Of a stretch of 64,000 nucleotides of DNA, positions 51,767 to 61,011 are shown in pieces. How positions within the stretch are numbered: the first letter of the stretch is position 1; each line of letters starts with the position of its first letter. This DNA is from Paenibacillus thalictri (GTDB lineage: Bacteria; Bacillota; Bacilli; Paenibacillales; NBRC-103111), in NCBI RefSeq assembly GCF_004307995.1, contig NZ_SIRE01000021.1, positions 1 through 64,000 on the forward strand, given 5' to 3'. The notes under the pieces were generated by a model. That model was given only the letters and a program-made list of their open reading frames with translations, was not told the DNA's origin and did no database searches. A program made the position numbers and the translations under genes.

Positions 51767-52780
51767 TTAAGTTCTTTTCAGCGATTGGCATGATTGCCGT
51801 TCGATCAGTCTTGCTTCTATTAAATCGGAAGGCGGCGTCTGCGTTTTATCCGCAATCATTTGCAGCAGCAGCTCTGCCGCCTTTGAGCCCATACGGTGCG
51901 TCGGCTGTTCCATCGTAGTTAATTGAATCCAGTGCAGCTCGGCGTATTCCAGATTGTCGAAGCCCATGACGGAAATTTGCTCCGGGACTTTGATATCCCG
52001 TTTGGCCAGCCACTCCAGAGAACCGATGCCGAGCAAATCGTTGGCCGCGAAAACGGCGGTCAAATGCGGGTTTTGCTCATAAAGCTCGCTCATCGCTTTT
52101 CGGCCGTTTGGAATATGCCGGCCTTCGGCGACCACGATATCGGTGGATTCGGAGAGCAGACCGTATTTCCGCATCGTATCTTTGTACCCAAGCAGCCTTT
52201 GTGTTCCTGTAAAAGAGCTCTCGGGCATCCCGATAAATCCGATCTTTTTATGCCCGAGCTCCAGCAAGTAATTCACCGCCACCGTCGCCGCCTGGTAATG
52301 ATCGACGTCGACATAAGGCATGGAAAGTTCTTGCGGCGTTCTTCTTCTTAAGAAGACGACAGGCATTTCCAGGGACGAGAGCATCTCGATAAACGTTGCG
52401 TCCAAAAAGTCGGGAGTGATAATCAGTCCGTCGAATTGTCTTTCAATGGCATTGGCGATGAACTGTTTTTCCTTATCCGGATTTCTGTCCGTGTTGCCGT
52501 ACACCACTTGATAGCCGTGACCAAACAACGTTCTCTCGACCGCTCTGGCCAAGCCGGAAAAAAACGGGTCCGATATTTCGGGGATCATCAGTCCGATCGT
52601 AAACGTCTTTTTGCGGATTAGTCCTCTTGCGATCGCATTGGGCCGGTAGTTGAAGGCACGGATGGCTTCCATAACCTGCTGTTTTGTTTCTTCGCTGACA
52701 TCGGGATGATTGTTCATCGCCCGTGAAACCGTCGATACAGCAACGCCCAAATGCTTTGCTATATCTTTGATATTAGCCAC
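51767..52780 (-). CDS. LacI-family transcriptional regulator
   Basis: A 337-residue repressor with an N-terminal helix-turn-helix (IKDIAKHLGVAVSTVSRAMN), hinge helix (PNAIARGLIRKK) and periplasmic-binding-protein-like effector domain. The start is GTG at 52780 with GCGAGGTGA upstream. Two copies of the same operator, one 28 bp upstream of its own start and one upstream of the secreted-protein gene, indicate autoregulation plus control of that gene. It lies upstream of the ABC operon on the same strand and may also control it, though no operator copy is seen there. Confidence 0.92.
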   Translation of the reverse strand: MANIKDIAKHLGVAVSTVSRAMNNHPDVSEETKQQVMEAIRAFNYRPNAIARGLIRKKTFTIGLMIPEISDPFFSGLARAVERTLFGHGYQVVYGNTDRNPDKEKQFIANAIERQFDGLIITPDFLDATFIEMLSSLEMPVVFLRRRTPQELSMPYVDVDHYQAATVAVNYLLELGHKKIGFIGMPESSFTGTQRLLGYKDTMRKYGLLSESTDIVVAEGRHIPNGRKAMSELYEQNPHLTAVFAANDLLGIGSLEWLAKRDIKVPEQISVMGFDNLEYAELHWIQLTTMEQPTHRMGSKAAELLLQMIADKTQTPPSDLIEARLIERQSCQSLKRT

Positions 52781-52807
52781 AACTTCACCTCGCTTTACTT
52801 CGATTAC

Positions 52808-52827
52808 AAACGTTTCCGGAAACGTTT
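52808..52827. promoter_or_regulatory. LacI-type operator
   Basis: AAACGTTTCC followed by its exact complement GGAAACGTTT: a perfect 20-bp palindrome with the central CG typical of LacI/GalR sites, 28 bp upstream of the lacI-type start. Confidence 0.85.
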
Positions 52828-52901
52828 CTAATGATACAGGACAAATTTACTGCATTCAATCAGTTATGGCGATATTTACAATATCTTTAAGCGTTCCCGC
52901 G

Positions 52902-54248
52902 CTAGCGAACCGCCTCGATGGTGGCCGTCACTTTCGCTTGACCGTTTGAGGTAACGGCGTTTGTCCAGGTCACGGTTTGACCGACCGCCGGAGCGGAATC
53001 AAGTTCGCCCATGCCGTCATCTCCGCTGGTGCCGTCGGAATCGTAAATTTCGATGTTCATCGGCGTATTCGGAGGCTGAGCGACATAACGGTCATTGTAG
53101 GAGGAGCTGTATTGGGCGCCTGCGCTGGCATCCATCGTGCCCCATGCAACGTTGTATGCGGTTCCTACTGCGGCGTCGTTTTTCTTCCACAGCCGGTCGT
53201 CGCTGACGCCGGAGCCGTTAGCCCGGAATTTGACAAAAATATCGCTGGCCCCGCCAAAAGGATCGCGATTCGCCAAACTGGTAACCGAAGAAATCTGCAG
53301 CCGGTGCGTATAATATTGGTTGTTCACATATACATGGGAAAACGTGCCAAGCCCGTTAAGATGCGTGTCGATCATATGCGCCGGATCGGCGATAAAGTCC
53401 CCGGTGAAGGTGGCTCCGTCGGTGGAATCATCCCATGCCCAAGGCAGCTTGGCGGAGTCGGTCCCGTAAGTATCGCCGTCCAGAGCGCCCCATGCGCCGA
53501 AGGTATGGCCGTTGCCGATGTCATTTCTCCGGTTCCAGAATTCATCGACCGATTTCAGCGCATAGCTGTAATGATGGGTGTAATTGCCTGTCGCATCCGT
53601 TACGGTATCGGCGGTTCCGCCGTATTCGTAGACGATGCCGTCGCCGCCGGGCGCTCCGCTTCCGTCATAAGCGAGGTTGCCGTGTCCGCCGATCGGGCTT
53701 TGCCCGTTGGACTGAATAAATACCTTCGGATGGGAGCCTCTGAACAATACGCCTCCGTCAACGTTATCGGAGCCCGTTGTGATCGTCGGATCGTTGGTGT
53801 ACTGATAATATTCATTGTGGGATAGCGTTTCCATTAATTGAAAAGATCCGTATGTACTGCCGTCCTTGCGAATGACCAGCAGCAGCCCTTCCATGTCGTT
53901 TTCGTGTCTGTCGATGGTGAGCGGACCGTCGTCGCGGGCATGATAATCATAATAACCGATAAAATAATGGGTGGTAGTTTCTACTACGGAGTAATAAGCG
54001 TATGCCTTAAGAGGGTAGCTGTTTATATTTTCCCAGTTGTTGTTGCTCACCCAATCGCCATCATAATCGAAATTAGTCATATAGTCGGCGGGATATCCGT
54101 ATGTGGAATTCACATCTTGATAAAAATCGGGCGCCCAATAAGCGGCAAGCTCAGCGTAGCTGGCGGCATGGGCTTTAGGTGCAAAAGGGACAATCATAAC
54201 GGAAAACAGCAAAATAAATAACGGGAAAAGTATTTTAGACCTCATCAT
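52902..54248 (-). CDS. secreted protein, Vps62-like, unknown function
   Basis: A 448-residue exported protein with a Sec signal peptide cleaved after KAHA (about residue 28). The mature part begins ASYAELAAYWAPDFYQD and contains FDYDGDW, a YYSVVETTTHYFIGYYDYHA segment and RHENDMEG, a pattern I associate with secreted proteins called Vps62-like; their role is not known. The C-terminal ~140 residues, with DPFGGASDIFVKF and EIYDSDGTSGDDGMGEL, resemble a calcium-binding C2-type beta domain. GAGGAGG precedes the ATG. A LacI-type operator 185 bp upstream suggests repression by the neighbouring regulator. Confidence 0.78.
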   Translation of the reverse strand: MMRSKILFPLFILLFSVMIVPFAPKAHAASYAELAAYWAPDFYQDVNSTYGYPADYMTNFDYDGDWVSNNNWENINSYPLKAYAYYSVVETTTHYFIGYYDYHARDDGPLTIDRHENDMEGLLLVIRKDGSTYGSFQLMETLSHNEYYQYTNDPTITTGSDNVDGGVLFRGSHPKVFIQSNGQSPIGGHGNLAYDGSGAPGGDGIVYEYGGTADTVTDATGNYTHHYSYALKSVDEFWNRRNDIGNGHTFGAWGALDGDTYGTDSAKLPWAWDDSTDGATFTGDFIADPAHMIDTHLNGLGTFSHVYVNNQYYTHRLQISSVTSLANRDPFGGASDIFVKFRANGSGVSDDRLWKKNDAAVGTAYNVAWGTMDASAGAQYSSSYNDRYVAQPPNTPMNIEIYDSDGTSGDDGMGELDSAPAVGQTVTWTNAVTSNGQAKVTATIEAVR

Positions 54249-54432
54249 TTATTCCTCCTCAGTGAATTCAGGACATATTTTTGAAAATGATGTCTGACTG
54301 AAAGTGGAAGTGAACAAACTGCCGGTTCATGGAGTCGTGTGTTATGCAAAAACAGATTCTAAGCGATTCAAGCCGTACTTAGCAGCATTCCTCCTTACAT
54401 AAGATCAAAATAGATGATGTTTTTAATTACCG

Positions 54433-54487
54433 CAAACGTTTCCGGTAACGTTTGTATTTATATTACAATATTTTGGTAGCGCTTGCA
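54433..54487. promoter_or_regulatory. LacI-type operator and cre-like site
   Basis: CAAACGTTTCC-GGTAACGTTTG at 54433-54454 differs at one position from a perfect palindrome and matches the operator at 52808. TGGTAGCGCTTGCA at 54474-54487 resembles a catabolite-response element with one deviation. Both lie upstream of the secreted-protein gene. The rest of 54490-54800 shows no gene I would support. Confidence 0.7.
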
Positions 54488-54802
54488 ACATGAAAATATG
54501 TTTGAGGAACAGGAAGCAAAGCCTGTCACAATGAATCCATCGTACATCGAAAGGATGAACTTATCTTTTTGCGATCGAACGGGAACTGAAGGAAGCCGCG
54601 CCGGAAGAACCGCAGTGAGCGCTCGATCAAGCTGTTTATGATCTGGCGCAAAAATTGGCTGCTTTCAACTCCGCTTACATAGTGGTTTTGCAAGCGTCTT
54701 TGTGTGTAAAGAGAATGCCCCGTCCGGTCAAATAATGAAGCAAAATGCTGCTGAGTGCGGGATCGTTTTGTTGCTGCCGGTTGCTGCGGTCTGGAAATCC
54801 AT

Positions 54803-54849
54803 TTGAAAAAAAACAGTCCTGGCACTATAATGAGAATTGTTATCAATTA
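54803..54849 (+). promoter_or_regulatory. promoter with Fur-like box for the nitroreductase gene
   Basis: TTGAAA (54803-54808) and TATAAT (54826-54831) with a 17-bp spacer. The following TGAGAATTGTTATCAATTA overlaps the expected start of transcription and resembles a Fur/PerR-type box. Confidence 0.6.
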
Positions 54850-54877
54850 AACAAGCGGGTTGAGAGGAGATTTAACG

Positions 54878-55453
54878 ATGAACGTACATGAAGCCATATT
54901 GGGACGCAGAAGCATAGGGCGTATGACAGCGGATCCCGTTGATAAAAAAGTGATAGAGAAGTTGCTTGAGGCAGCGGTATACGCGCCAAATCACCGCAAG
55001 ACGGAGCCGTGGCGGTTTATTGTTATGACCGGGGAAGGGCGCAGTGTGCTTGGCAAAGGGTATGCGGAAGTGGAGCGGGAGAACGCGGCAGGGAAAATGG
55101 ACGAGGAACAGCTGAAAGCCCATCTGGAAAAACAGGCGGCCAAGGCATTCCGCGCGCCCGTTGTTATCGCCGTAGCGGTGGAGCCTTCCGAGGGGCTGGG
55201 GATCGAGCGGATTGAAGAATTTGCCGCGGTGCACGCCGCGGTGCAAAACATGCTGCTTGCCGCGCATGAGCTTGGCCTTGCATCGATTTGGCGGACCGGC
55301 AGCCCGACGTACCATCCGAAGATGAGGGCGGCATTTGATTTGCCGGAGACGGCGGAACTGGTCGGATTTGTTTATCTTGGACATCCCGTGGAAACGTCGG
55401 TGCCGATCCCGGAACGGACGTTTGCCGGCAAAACGGTGTGGCTGGAAGCGTAA
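54878..55453 (+). CDS. nitroreductase-family protein
   Basis: A 191-residue FMN-dependent oxidoreductase. The N-terminal AILGRRSIGRM is the FMN phosphate-binding stretch of the family; APNHRKTEPWRFIVM and LGLASIWRTG match further conserved blocks. It is of the small YdjA-like type, usually a homodimer using NAD(P)H. GAGAGGAG lies before the ATG at 54878. The promoter overlaps a Fur-like box, suggesting control by iron or peroxide. Physiological substrate unknown. Confidence 0.88.
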   Translation: MNVHEAILGRRSIGRMTADPVDKKVIEKLLEAAVYAPNHRKTEPWRFIVMTGEGRSVLGKGYAEVERENAAGKMDEEQLKAHLEKQAAKAFRAPVVIAVAVEPSEGLGIERIEEFAAVHAAVQNMLLAAHELGLASIWRTGSPTYHPKMRAAFDLPETAELVGFVYLGHPVETSVPIPERTFAGKTVWLEA

Positions 55454-55569
55454 GAGGCTGTCTGACTGAGAGAAGCGGCAGGCTGCCTGACAGGGGATGC
55501 GGCTGAAAAAGCCATGCGGCCCCTCGCGGGAAAAGCGGCTGAAATCGCCATACGTTGCTTGCTGCCGAT

Positions 55570-55596
55570 AAGAGGCCTTGAATGGCCTCTTTTTTC
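55570..55596 (+). terminator. intrinsic terminator
   Basis: AAGAGGCC, loop TTGAAT, GGCCTCTT followed by a T run. It lies after the nitroreductase gene and before the convergent AraC gene. Confidence 0.85.
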
Positions 55597-55657
55597 TTGC
55601 TGCGTTGCATCATTGCGACACCGCGTTACCTCACTGTATGAAGCCGATTCAATACCT

Positions 55658-56551
55658 CTAACCGCTTTGTCCTCGGTGTTCCCGAAAATTGGCCGGAGTC
55701 ATATGCACGTGGGACTTGAAAATTTTATGAAAATGAGAGATGCTGTTGAACCCGCATTGATCCGCTATATACGAAACAGGCTGGTCCGTTTCCGCCAGCA
55801 GCTCCTTGGCTTTCAAAATGCGCTTGATATTCAAATATTCGGGAATGCTGAATCCGGTCAGCTGGCTGAACACTCTGCTGAAATGGGCCGGGCTGATCAA
55901 CGCCTGTTTGGCCAACAGCGACAGCGACAAGTTTTCGTGCAAATGCTCATCCATATATTTCAATATTTCTTTCATCCAAATGTTGTTTTTCGACTCTTTC
56001 GCCGGCGTCAGCCCACTCTCCATCTTACGAATCCGCAGCAGCAGAAGCATAATGTGGTGCAGCGCATTAAGGACGGATAAGCGGTGTCCCGGCTGCAACG
56101 AAACAAGCTCGTGTTGCATAGAGGCCAGATGGGCCTCTATTTCTTGTTTGTGCTCTGATTGCAATCTGAGCAAATAGCTCGGAGAATGCTCCGTTGCCGT
56201 GAACAGATCCATAAAAGAAAAGGTATCGCCTACCTGACTGGGATTGATCAGCGAAGAGCTGAACAAAATAACGCTTACAATATAAGGCGCATCAGGCGAG
56301 CTGCTGCCCCGATGGATCGAATTGCCGGGAATCGTCAGGATGTCTCCGCCTTTAAAGTCCAGAAAACGGTTATTGATGAAAAACAGCCCTTCCCCTTCAT
56401 GGATAAACACGATTTCATTCCAATCGTGAAAGTGAAAGCCTTTTTTGGACTGCCTTGCATCCAGTTGCGGCTGACGGACATGCTTGTACATCAACACGAG
56501 CGGAAACATCGAAGGGTGATGGTGAGATTCGCAAAACGCTTTCAAAAACAT
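55658..56551 (-). CDS. AraC-family transcriptional regulator
   Basis: A 297-residue regulator with an N-terminal cupin domain (FHFHDWNEIVFIHEGEG, about residues 39-55) and C-terminal AraC motifs (LSLLAKQALISPAHFSRVFS and VSYIADQCGFNSISHFHKIF). GAGGG abuts the ATG at 56551, so the TTG two codons later (56545) may be the true start. It is divergent from the Gfo/Idh/MocA gene and probably activates that operon; a perfect AGATCATGATCT palindrome lies between them. Confidence 0.88.
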   Translation of the reverse strand: MFLKAFCESHHHPSMFPLVLMYKHVRQPQLDARQSKKGFHFHDWNEIVFIHEGEGLFFINNRFLDFKGGDILTIPGNSIHRGSSSPDAPYIVSVILFSSSLINPSQVGDTFSFMDLFTATEHSPSYLLRLQSEHKQEIEAHLASMQHELVSLQPGHRLSVLNALHHIMLLLLRIRKMESGLTPAKESKNNIWMKEILKYMDEHLHENLSLSLLAKQALISPAHFSRVFSQLTGFSIPEYLNIKRILKAKELLAETDQPVSYIADQCGFNSISHFHKIFKSHVHMTPANFREHRGQSG

Positions 56552-56631
56552 CCCTCTTTCGGTTCACTTTAATCAGCTTTCATTCAGATTATATCAAAAA
56601 AGAGCATGTTTACCACAAAAATTGAAAACAA

Positions 56632-56643
56632 AGATCATGATCT
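56632..56643. promoter_or_regulatory. palindrome in the divergent intergenic region
   Basis: AGATCATGATCT, a perfect 12-bp palindrome between the AraC gene and the dehydrogenase gene. It is a possible regulator site. Confidence 0.35.
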
Positions 56644-56716
56644 AATTGTTATGATGTTATTGTCAATACGGAGCAAGAGCATGGCCAAAGATCAACTGAA
56701 GGGGGATGCAAACTAG

Positions 56717-57739
56717 ATGTGTAAGCGCTACAATGTGGCCGTTATCGGTGCAGGAGATATGGGCGCCAGGCATGTAAAAGGGTGGATCGAAGCCGGCCAC
56801 CATGTGATGATTCTGGTCGATATGGATGAACAGAGATTGAGGAAAGTGGCGGAAGAAAACAATGTTCCGTATACGGCGACCGATTATAAAGAGGCGGTTA
56901 GCCGGCCCGAAGTCGATATCGTTTCGATTTGCCTGCCGCTTGCCTTTCATATGCCGGTTACTTTATATGCAGCGGGGCAGGGCAAACATATTTTTTGCGA
57001 GAAACCGTTAGCCAGCTCCTTGGAGCAAGCGCAGCAGATGGAAGAAGCCGTGCACAACGCGGGAGTCAAGTTCGGGTTAGGTTTTCAGCGGAATCTTTCG
57101 CCGGGGATTGCCGTTGTGAAAAAGTGGGTGGAAGAAGACAAGTTTGGCCGTCCCCTTGTCATCAGTTCGGATCTTCTGCAGGAAGTCAGACCCAAGCGGG
57201 TTATGCATGACAAAAACGGCAATCAAGGCCCGATCGTTGATACATGCTGCCATTACTTTTTGATGTGGCAAACGATTTTGCAATCCAAACCGCGGAAAGT
57301 ATACGCATCGGGCGGCATTTTTGCCAAAGACCGTCCGGAAATCGCTCATTTCGAACAACTCGCCGTCGATACCGCGGTGATTACGGTTGAATATGAATCC
57401 GGTGACATCGGAACGATGACGATTAGCTGGGCGCTTGCCAAGGATACCAAAATGACAAACAGAAATGACCGGTTGTTCGGACCAAAAGGAGGGGTACAGG
57501 GGCCATTCAACATATTCACCATTCCCGAGCTTGAGCTCAAGCTTATGGAAGGCGATCAATCGGAACGAGTGGCTATTCATCAGCTGAATTTGCATGCGGA
57601 GCAGTTTAAGTTGTTTGCCCAAGCGCTTCAGGACGATTCGCAGGAATATATCAGCTTTTCGACGGGGAAAGAGATGATGAAGTTGTCATACGCAGTGCTT
57701 GAATCGATCGAAACCGGCAAAGCGGTGTATGTAAGTTAG
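56717..57739 (+). CDS. Gfo/Idh/MocA-family oxidoreductase
   Basis: A 340-residue NAD(P)-dependent sugar dehydrogenase-like protein. It has the Rossmann motif VIGAGDMGARHV near the N terminus, the EKPLA motif (HIFCEKPLASS, about residues 92-102) with its catalytic-region Lys, and IVDTCCHYFLMW, in which the His is the usual catalytic position. Substrate is a sugar or inositol-like compound. GAAGGGGG lies before the ATG. First gene of the third carbohydrate operon; the ThuA-like gene follows after 28 bp. Confidence 0.9.
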   Translation: MCKRYNVAVIGAGDMGARHVKGWIEAGHHVMILVDMDEQRLRKVAEENNVPYTATDYKEAVSRPEVDIVSICLPLAFHMPVTLYAAGQGKHIFCEKPLASSLEQAQQMEEAVHNAGVKFGLGFQRNLSPGIAVVKKWVEEDKFGRPLVISSDLLQEVRPKRVMHDKNGNQGPIVDTCCHYFLMWQTILQSKPRKVYASGGIFAKDRPEIAHFEQLAVDTAVITVEYESGDIGTMTISWALAKDTKMTNRNDRLFGPKGGVQGPFNIFTIPELELKLMEGDQSERVAIHQLNLHAEQFKLFAQALQDDSQEYISFSTGKEMMKLSYAVLESIETGKAVYVS

Positions 57740-57767
57740 TTTTAAGTTACATGGAGGAGGGAATGCG

Positions 57768-58487
57768 GTGACCATCAGAGTGACGGTTTGGAATGAATTT
57801 TTGCATGAGCGCCATATGGCGGAGGTGGCCGAGCTGTATCCCGCAGGCATTCATGAAGCGATTGCGGCCGGAATACGAAGCGATGAATTGACCGTTACAA
57901 CGGCAACTTTGGACGAACCCGAACACGGGCTCACGGAAGAAAGGCTTGCGCAAACCGATGTGCTGCTGTGGTGGGGACATAAAGCCCATCATCTGGTCGA
58001 CGACGCGATTGTGGAACGCGTACAAGCCCGCGTGCTGGAGGGAATGGGGCTGATTGTGCTGCATTCCGGGCATATGTCGAAAATTTTCCGCAAGCTGATG
58101 GGGACTTCCTGCAAGCTCAAATGGCGGGAAGCGGGAGAAAAGGAGCGGCTTTGGGTCGTAAATCCGGCGCATCCGATTGCGGCCGGAATCGGGCAATATT
58201 TCGAGCTGGAGCATGAAGAAACTTACGGGGAATTTTTCGATATTCCGGAGCCGGAGGAGCTTGTGTTTGCCAGCTGGTTTGCCGGCGGCGAGCTGTTCCG
58301 CAGCGGCTGTACCTTTTATCGCGGCAGAGGGAGAATCTTTTATTTCCGGCCCGGCCACGAAACGTTCCCGACGTATTATAACGAAAACGTGCTGAAAGTC
58401 ATTGTCAACGGGATCAAATGGGCAGCGCCCGTGCAGACGGCAGAACTTACTTTTGGCAATGTGAAGGCGATGGAGGATTTAGGCTGA
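57768..58487 (+). CDS. ThuA-like (trehalose-utilisation) domain protein
   Basis: A 239-residue protein with a glutamine-amidotransferase-like fold of the ThuA family. Typical blocks are VTVWNEFLHER, DVLLWWGHKAHH, GLIVLHSGHMSKIF and IFYFRPGHETFPTYYN. ThuA proteins accompany sugar 3-dehydrogenases of the Gfo/Idh/MocA type in disaccharide use, which is the arrangement here. The start is GTG (57768) with GGAGGG upstream. Confidence 0.9.
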   Translation: MTIRVTVWNEFLHERHMAEVAELYPAGIHEAIAAGIRSDELTVTTATLDEPEHGLTEERLAQTDVLLWWGHKAHHLVDDAIVERVQARVLEGMGLIVLHSGHMSKIFRKLMGTSCKLKWREAGEKERLWVVNPAHPIAAGIGQYFELEHEETYGEFFDIPEPEELVFASWFAGGELFRSGCTFYRGRGRIFYFRPGHETFPTYYNENVLKVIVNGIKWAAPVQTAELTFGNVKAMEDLG

Positions 58488-58573
58488 TACCGGCAAGCAG
58501 AACGCCACCGATAAAAGCCCATTTGAAAGCGCACTCATAAGCCGGAATTGCTTTCGCTTACCGGGATATTCAT

Positions 58574-58590
58574 AACCGATTGTAACCGAT
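58574..58590 (+). repeat. AACCGAT direct repeat before the binding-protein gene
   Basis: AACCGAT at 58574-58580 and 58584-58590, one helical turn apart, 104-120 bp upstream of the start. A possible half-site pair for an AraC-type activator. Confidence 0.4.
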
Positions 58591-58693
58591 GTTCCAACAA
58601 AAATCGTAATCATCATTATGTTACAACTTGAAATACGAAACATTCCTCCATGATGGTTGCCAAAGTAAACCTATGCAAAAGGGGAAGGTGTTT

Positions 58694-59989
58694 ATGTTGA
58701 CATTTCATAAAAAGGTAACGGGAACGGCTTTGCTTGCAGGTATTATGGCATTGACGGGGGCATGCGGGAACGGCGCGGAACCAGGGGCAACAAAAAAATC
58801 GGACGCGCCTGCGGCTAAAGACAAAGCTGTTGAAATCAGCTTTATCCATTGGCGGGGTGAAGATGTGAAGTCGTTGAATTCCATTATTGAAAAGTTTGAA
58901 AAAGAGAATCCGAATATCAAAGTGAAAATGGACATTTTTCCGTCCGATGTTTATCAATCCTCGGCGCAGGCCAAATTGCTGGACGGTACGACAGGAGACG
59001 TGTTTACTTCCTTTCCGGGCGCTCAATTTGAATCGATCAGCAAAGCCGGACTGTTCGCCGATTTGACGAACGAAAAATTTGTAAGCAATTTCAACAAAAA
59101 TTTGATTAAGTCGGGCGCCAAGGACGGCAAGCAGCTGGCGCTTCCACTGCAGCTGGTTTACAACATGCCGTTATACAACGTGGACATGCTGAAGAAATTC
59201 AATCTGGAACCGCCAAAAGATTGGGACGGATTTCTGGCGATGTGCGAGAAGCTGAAGCAAGCCGGCATCATCCCGATTGCGCTGCCGGCCTCCGATATCG
59301 GCATAGACCAGCTCCTGAACTCGATGATGATGAATAACGCGCCGGACGAGCAAATTTTTCAAAAGCTGGAAGCCGGGCAAGCCAAGTTGACGGACGATTG
59401 GTGGATCAAGACGTTATCGCAATTTAAAGAACTGAACGATAAAGGATACATCCAGAAAGATTCGCTTGGCACAAAACAAGATGTCGCGATTGCGATGTTT
59501 GCCCAGGAGAAAGCCGCTATGCTGGCTACGGGATCGTTCCACATCGCAACGGTTAAAGCGCAAAATCCGAACATCAAGCTGCAGGTTTTGGCGCCGATAA
59601 CGGTTCCAGCCGACAAAATGGTTTACGAAGGCATTCATACAACAACCTTTATGCTTGCCGTAAACAGCCGCAGCAAACATCAAGCCGAAGCGAAGAAATT
59701 TGTGGAGTTTCTGAGCCGCAAAGATATCGCCGGCCAATACGGCAATGAAACCGGGCAGCACGTCACCGTGGAGGGCGTGGATTATACCTCGCAGGAGCTG
59801 AAGGATGTCGCAGTATGGGCCACCAAAAAGACGCGTTTTCAGCCGAGATATTTAATCTCTAACGCCGACATTCAGAAATCGCTGAAAAATTCGATTCAAG
59901 CCACGTTGGGGGGCAAAAAACCGGAAGATGCGGCCAAAGAAGCGCAAGCCGTGGTCGATCAGCAGATCAAGCTGATGAAATCCAATTAA
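58694..59989 (+). CDS. ABC transporter solute-binding lipoprotein (family 1)
   Basis: A 431-residue extracellular binding protein: lipobox LTGAC, short linker, then VEISFIHWRGEDVKSLNSII and FEKENPNIKVKMDIFPSDVY, typical of MalE/UgpB-like proteins. The ATG at 58694 follows AAGGGGAAGGTG; the longer frame from 58628 adds a polar stretch that would spoil the signal peptide. It feeds the two permeases that follow. Confidence 0.91.
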   Translation: MLTFHKKVTGTALLAGIMALTGACGNGAEPGATKKSDAPAAKDKAVEISFIHWRGEDVKSLNSIIEKFEKENPNIKVKMDIFPSDVYQSSAQAKLLDGTTGDVFTSFPGAQFESISKAGLFADLTNEKFVSNFNKNLIKSGAKDGKQLALPLQLVYNMPLYNVDMLKKFNLEPPKDWDGFLAMCEKLKQAGIIPIALPASDIGIDQLLNSMMMNNAPDEQIFQKLEAGQAKLTDDWWIKTLSQFKELNDKGYIQKDSLGTKQDVAIAMFAQEKAAMLATGSFHIATVKAQNPNIKLQVLAPITVPADKMVYEGIHTTTFMLAVNSRSKHQAEAKKFVEFLSRKDIAGQYGNETGQHVTVEGVDYTSQELKDVAVWATKKTRFQPRYLISNADIQKSLKNSIQATLGGKKPEDAAKEAQAVVDQQIKLMKSN

Positions 59990-60013
59990 CGTTGTTTCAC
60001 CCATGACGCAAGC

Positions 60014-60037
60014 GGCTGCACTTGTTCCGGTGCAGCC
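60014..60037 (+). promoter_or_regulatory. intercistronic stem-loop
   Basis: GGCTGCAC, an 8-base loop and GTGCAGCC form a perfect 8-bp stem between the binding-protein and permease genes. Confidence 0.65.
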
Positions 60038-60109
60038 TGCCATGGTCCCGAGAGGTTGGCGCCAAAGATTACAAGCCGCAAGCAAACAAAACGCGTTGGA
60101 GGCTTCCCC

Positions 60110-60979
60110 ATGAAAGTGAGCAAAACGATTTATTTATTTCTTGTCCCCGGCACTGTCTTGTATTTGCTTTTTTTCGTCTACCCTACTTTAAGCGGTTTTT
60201 ATTATTCTTTTACGAACTTTGACGGAATGTCGGACCAATTCAAGTTTGTGGGGATGAATAACTACAAGAACCTTCTGACGGAAGATATGATATTTGCCAA
60301 ATCGCTAGGCAACAACTTGAAATTTATGCTGTTTGTCGTGCTTGCTCAAAGCATCGTTTCCTTGTTATTTGCACTGTTTCTGGTCAAAAACACAAGGTCC
60401 AACATTTTGTTTAGGGCCGTCTATTTTTTTCCCACGATCATATCGTCGACGGCGGTAGGATTTATTTGGACATTCATGTACGATCCTTCCATGGGATTGA
60501 TTAATCAAGCCTTAAACGGCATGAACCTCCCGTCACTGGCTATGAACTGGACCGGCGATATCGATATCGCGATTTATTCCGTCGCTTTTGTTCAGGTATG
60601 GGCGCATATCGGTCAGATGATGGTTATATTTATTGCCGGACTTCAAGGCATACCGGAGGATTTATACGAGGTGGCCAAAATCGAAGGAGCAAATAACAGG
60701 CAGACGTTTGTTCATGTCACATGGCCGTTGATCAAACCTGCCGCTACTATAGTCGTTGCTTACACAACGATTCAGTCATTTAAGGCGTTTGACTTGATTT
60801 ACGTCATGACCGGCGGCGGTCCGGTCAATTCGACGGAGATATTGTCTACGTTCCTGTATCATACGGCATTCCAAAGCTACAGATTCGGTTACGCATCCGC
60901 CGGTTCGTTTCTCTTCCTGGCGATTATCGGTTTGATTACGTTGATCCAATTCCGTTTGTTGAAAAGCAACGCCGCTTAA
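60110..60979 (+). CDS. sugar ABC transporter permease (MalF/UgpA type)
   Basis: A 289-residue permease with six helices and the EAA loop YEVAKIEGANNRQTFVHVTWP (about residues 185-205). TTGGAGG lies six to seven bases before the ATG at 60110; the frame from 60056 adds a basic, non-conserved stretch. No ATPase gene in the operon. Confidence 0.92.
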   Translation: MKVSKTIYLFLVPGTVLYLLFFVYPTLSGFYYSFTNFDGMSDQFKFVGMNNYKNLLTEDMIFAKSLGNNLKFMLFVVLAQSIVSLLFALFLVKNTRSNILFRAVYFFPTIISSTAVGFIWTFMYDPSMGLINQALNGMNLPSLAMNWTGDIDIAIYSVAFVQVWAHIGQMMVIFIAGLQGIPEDLYEVAKIEGANNRQTFVHVTWPLIKPAATIVVAYTTIQSFKAFDLIYVMTGGGPVNSTEILSTFLYHTAFQSYRFGYASAGSFLFLAIIGLITLIQFRLLKSNAA

Positions 60980-61011
60980 TCATCGGCATATTTGTTCGGG
61001 AGGTGAGATGA

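Noticed and set aside
54526..54846. A 106-residue minus-strand frame in the gap before the nitroreductase gene
   Set aside because: It overlaps the nitroreductase promoter and has no ribosome binding site or recognisable family. I considered a transposase remnant but found no inverted repeats or catalytic residues.
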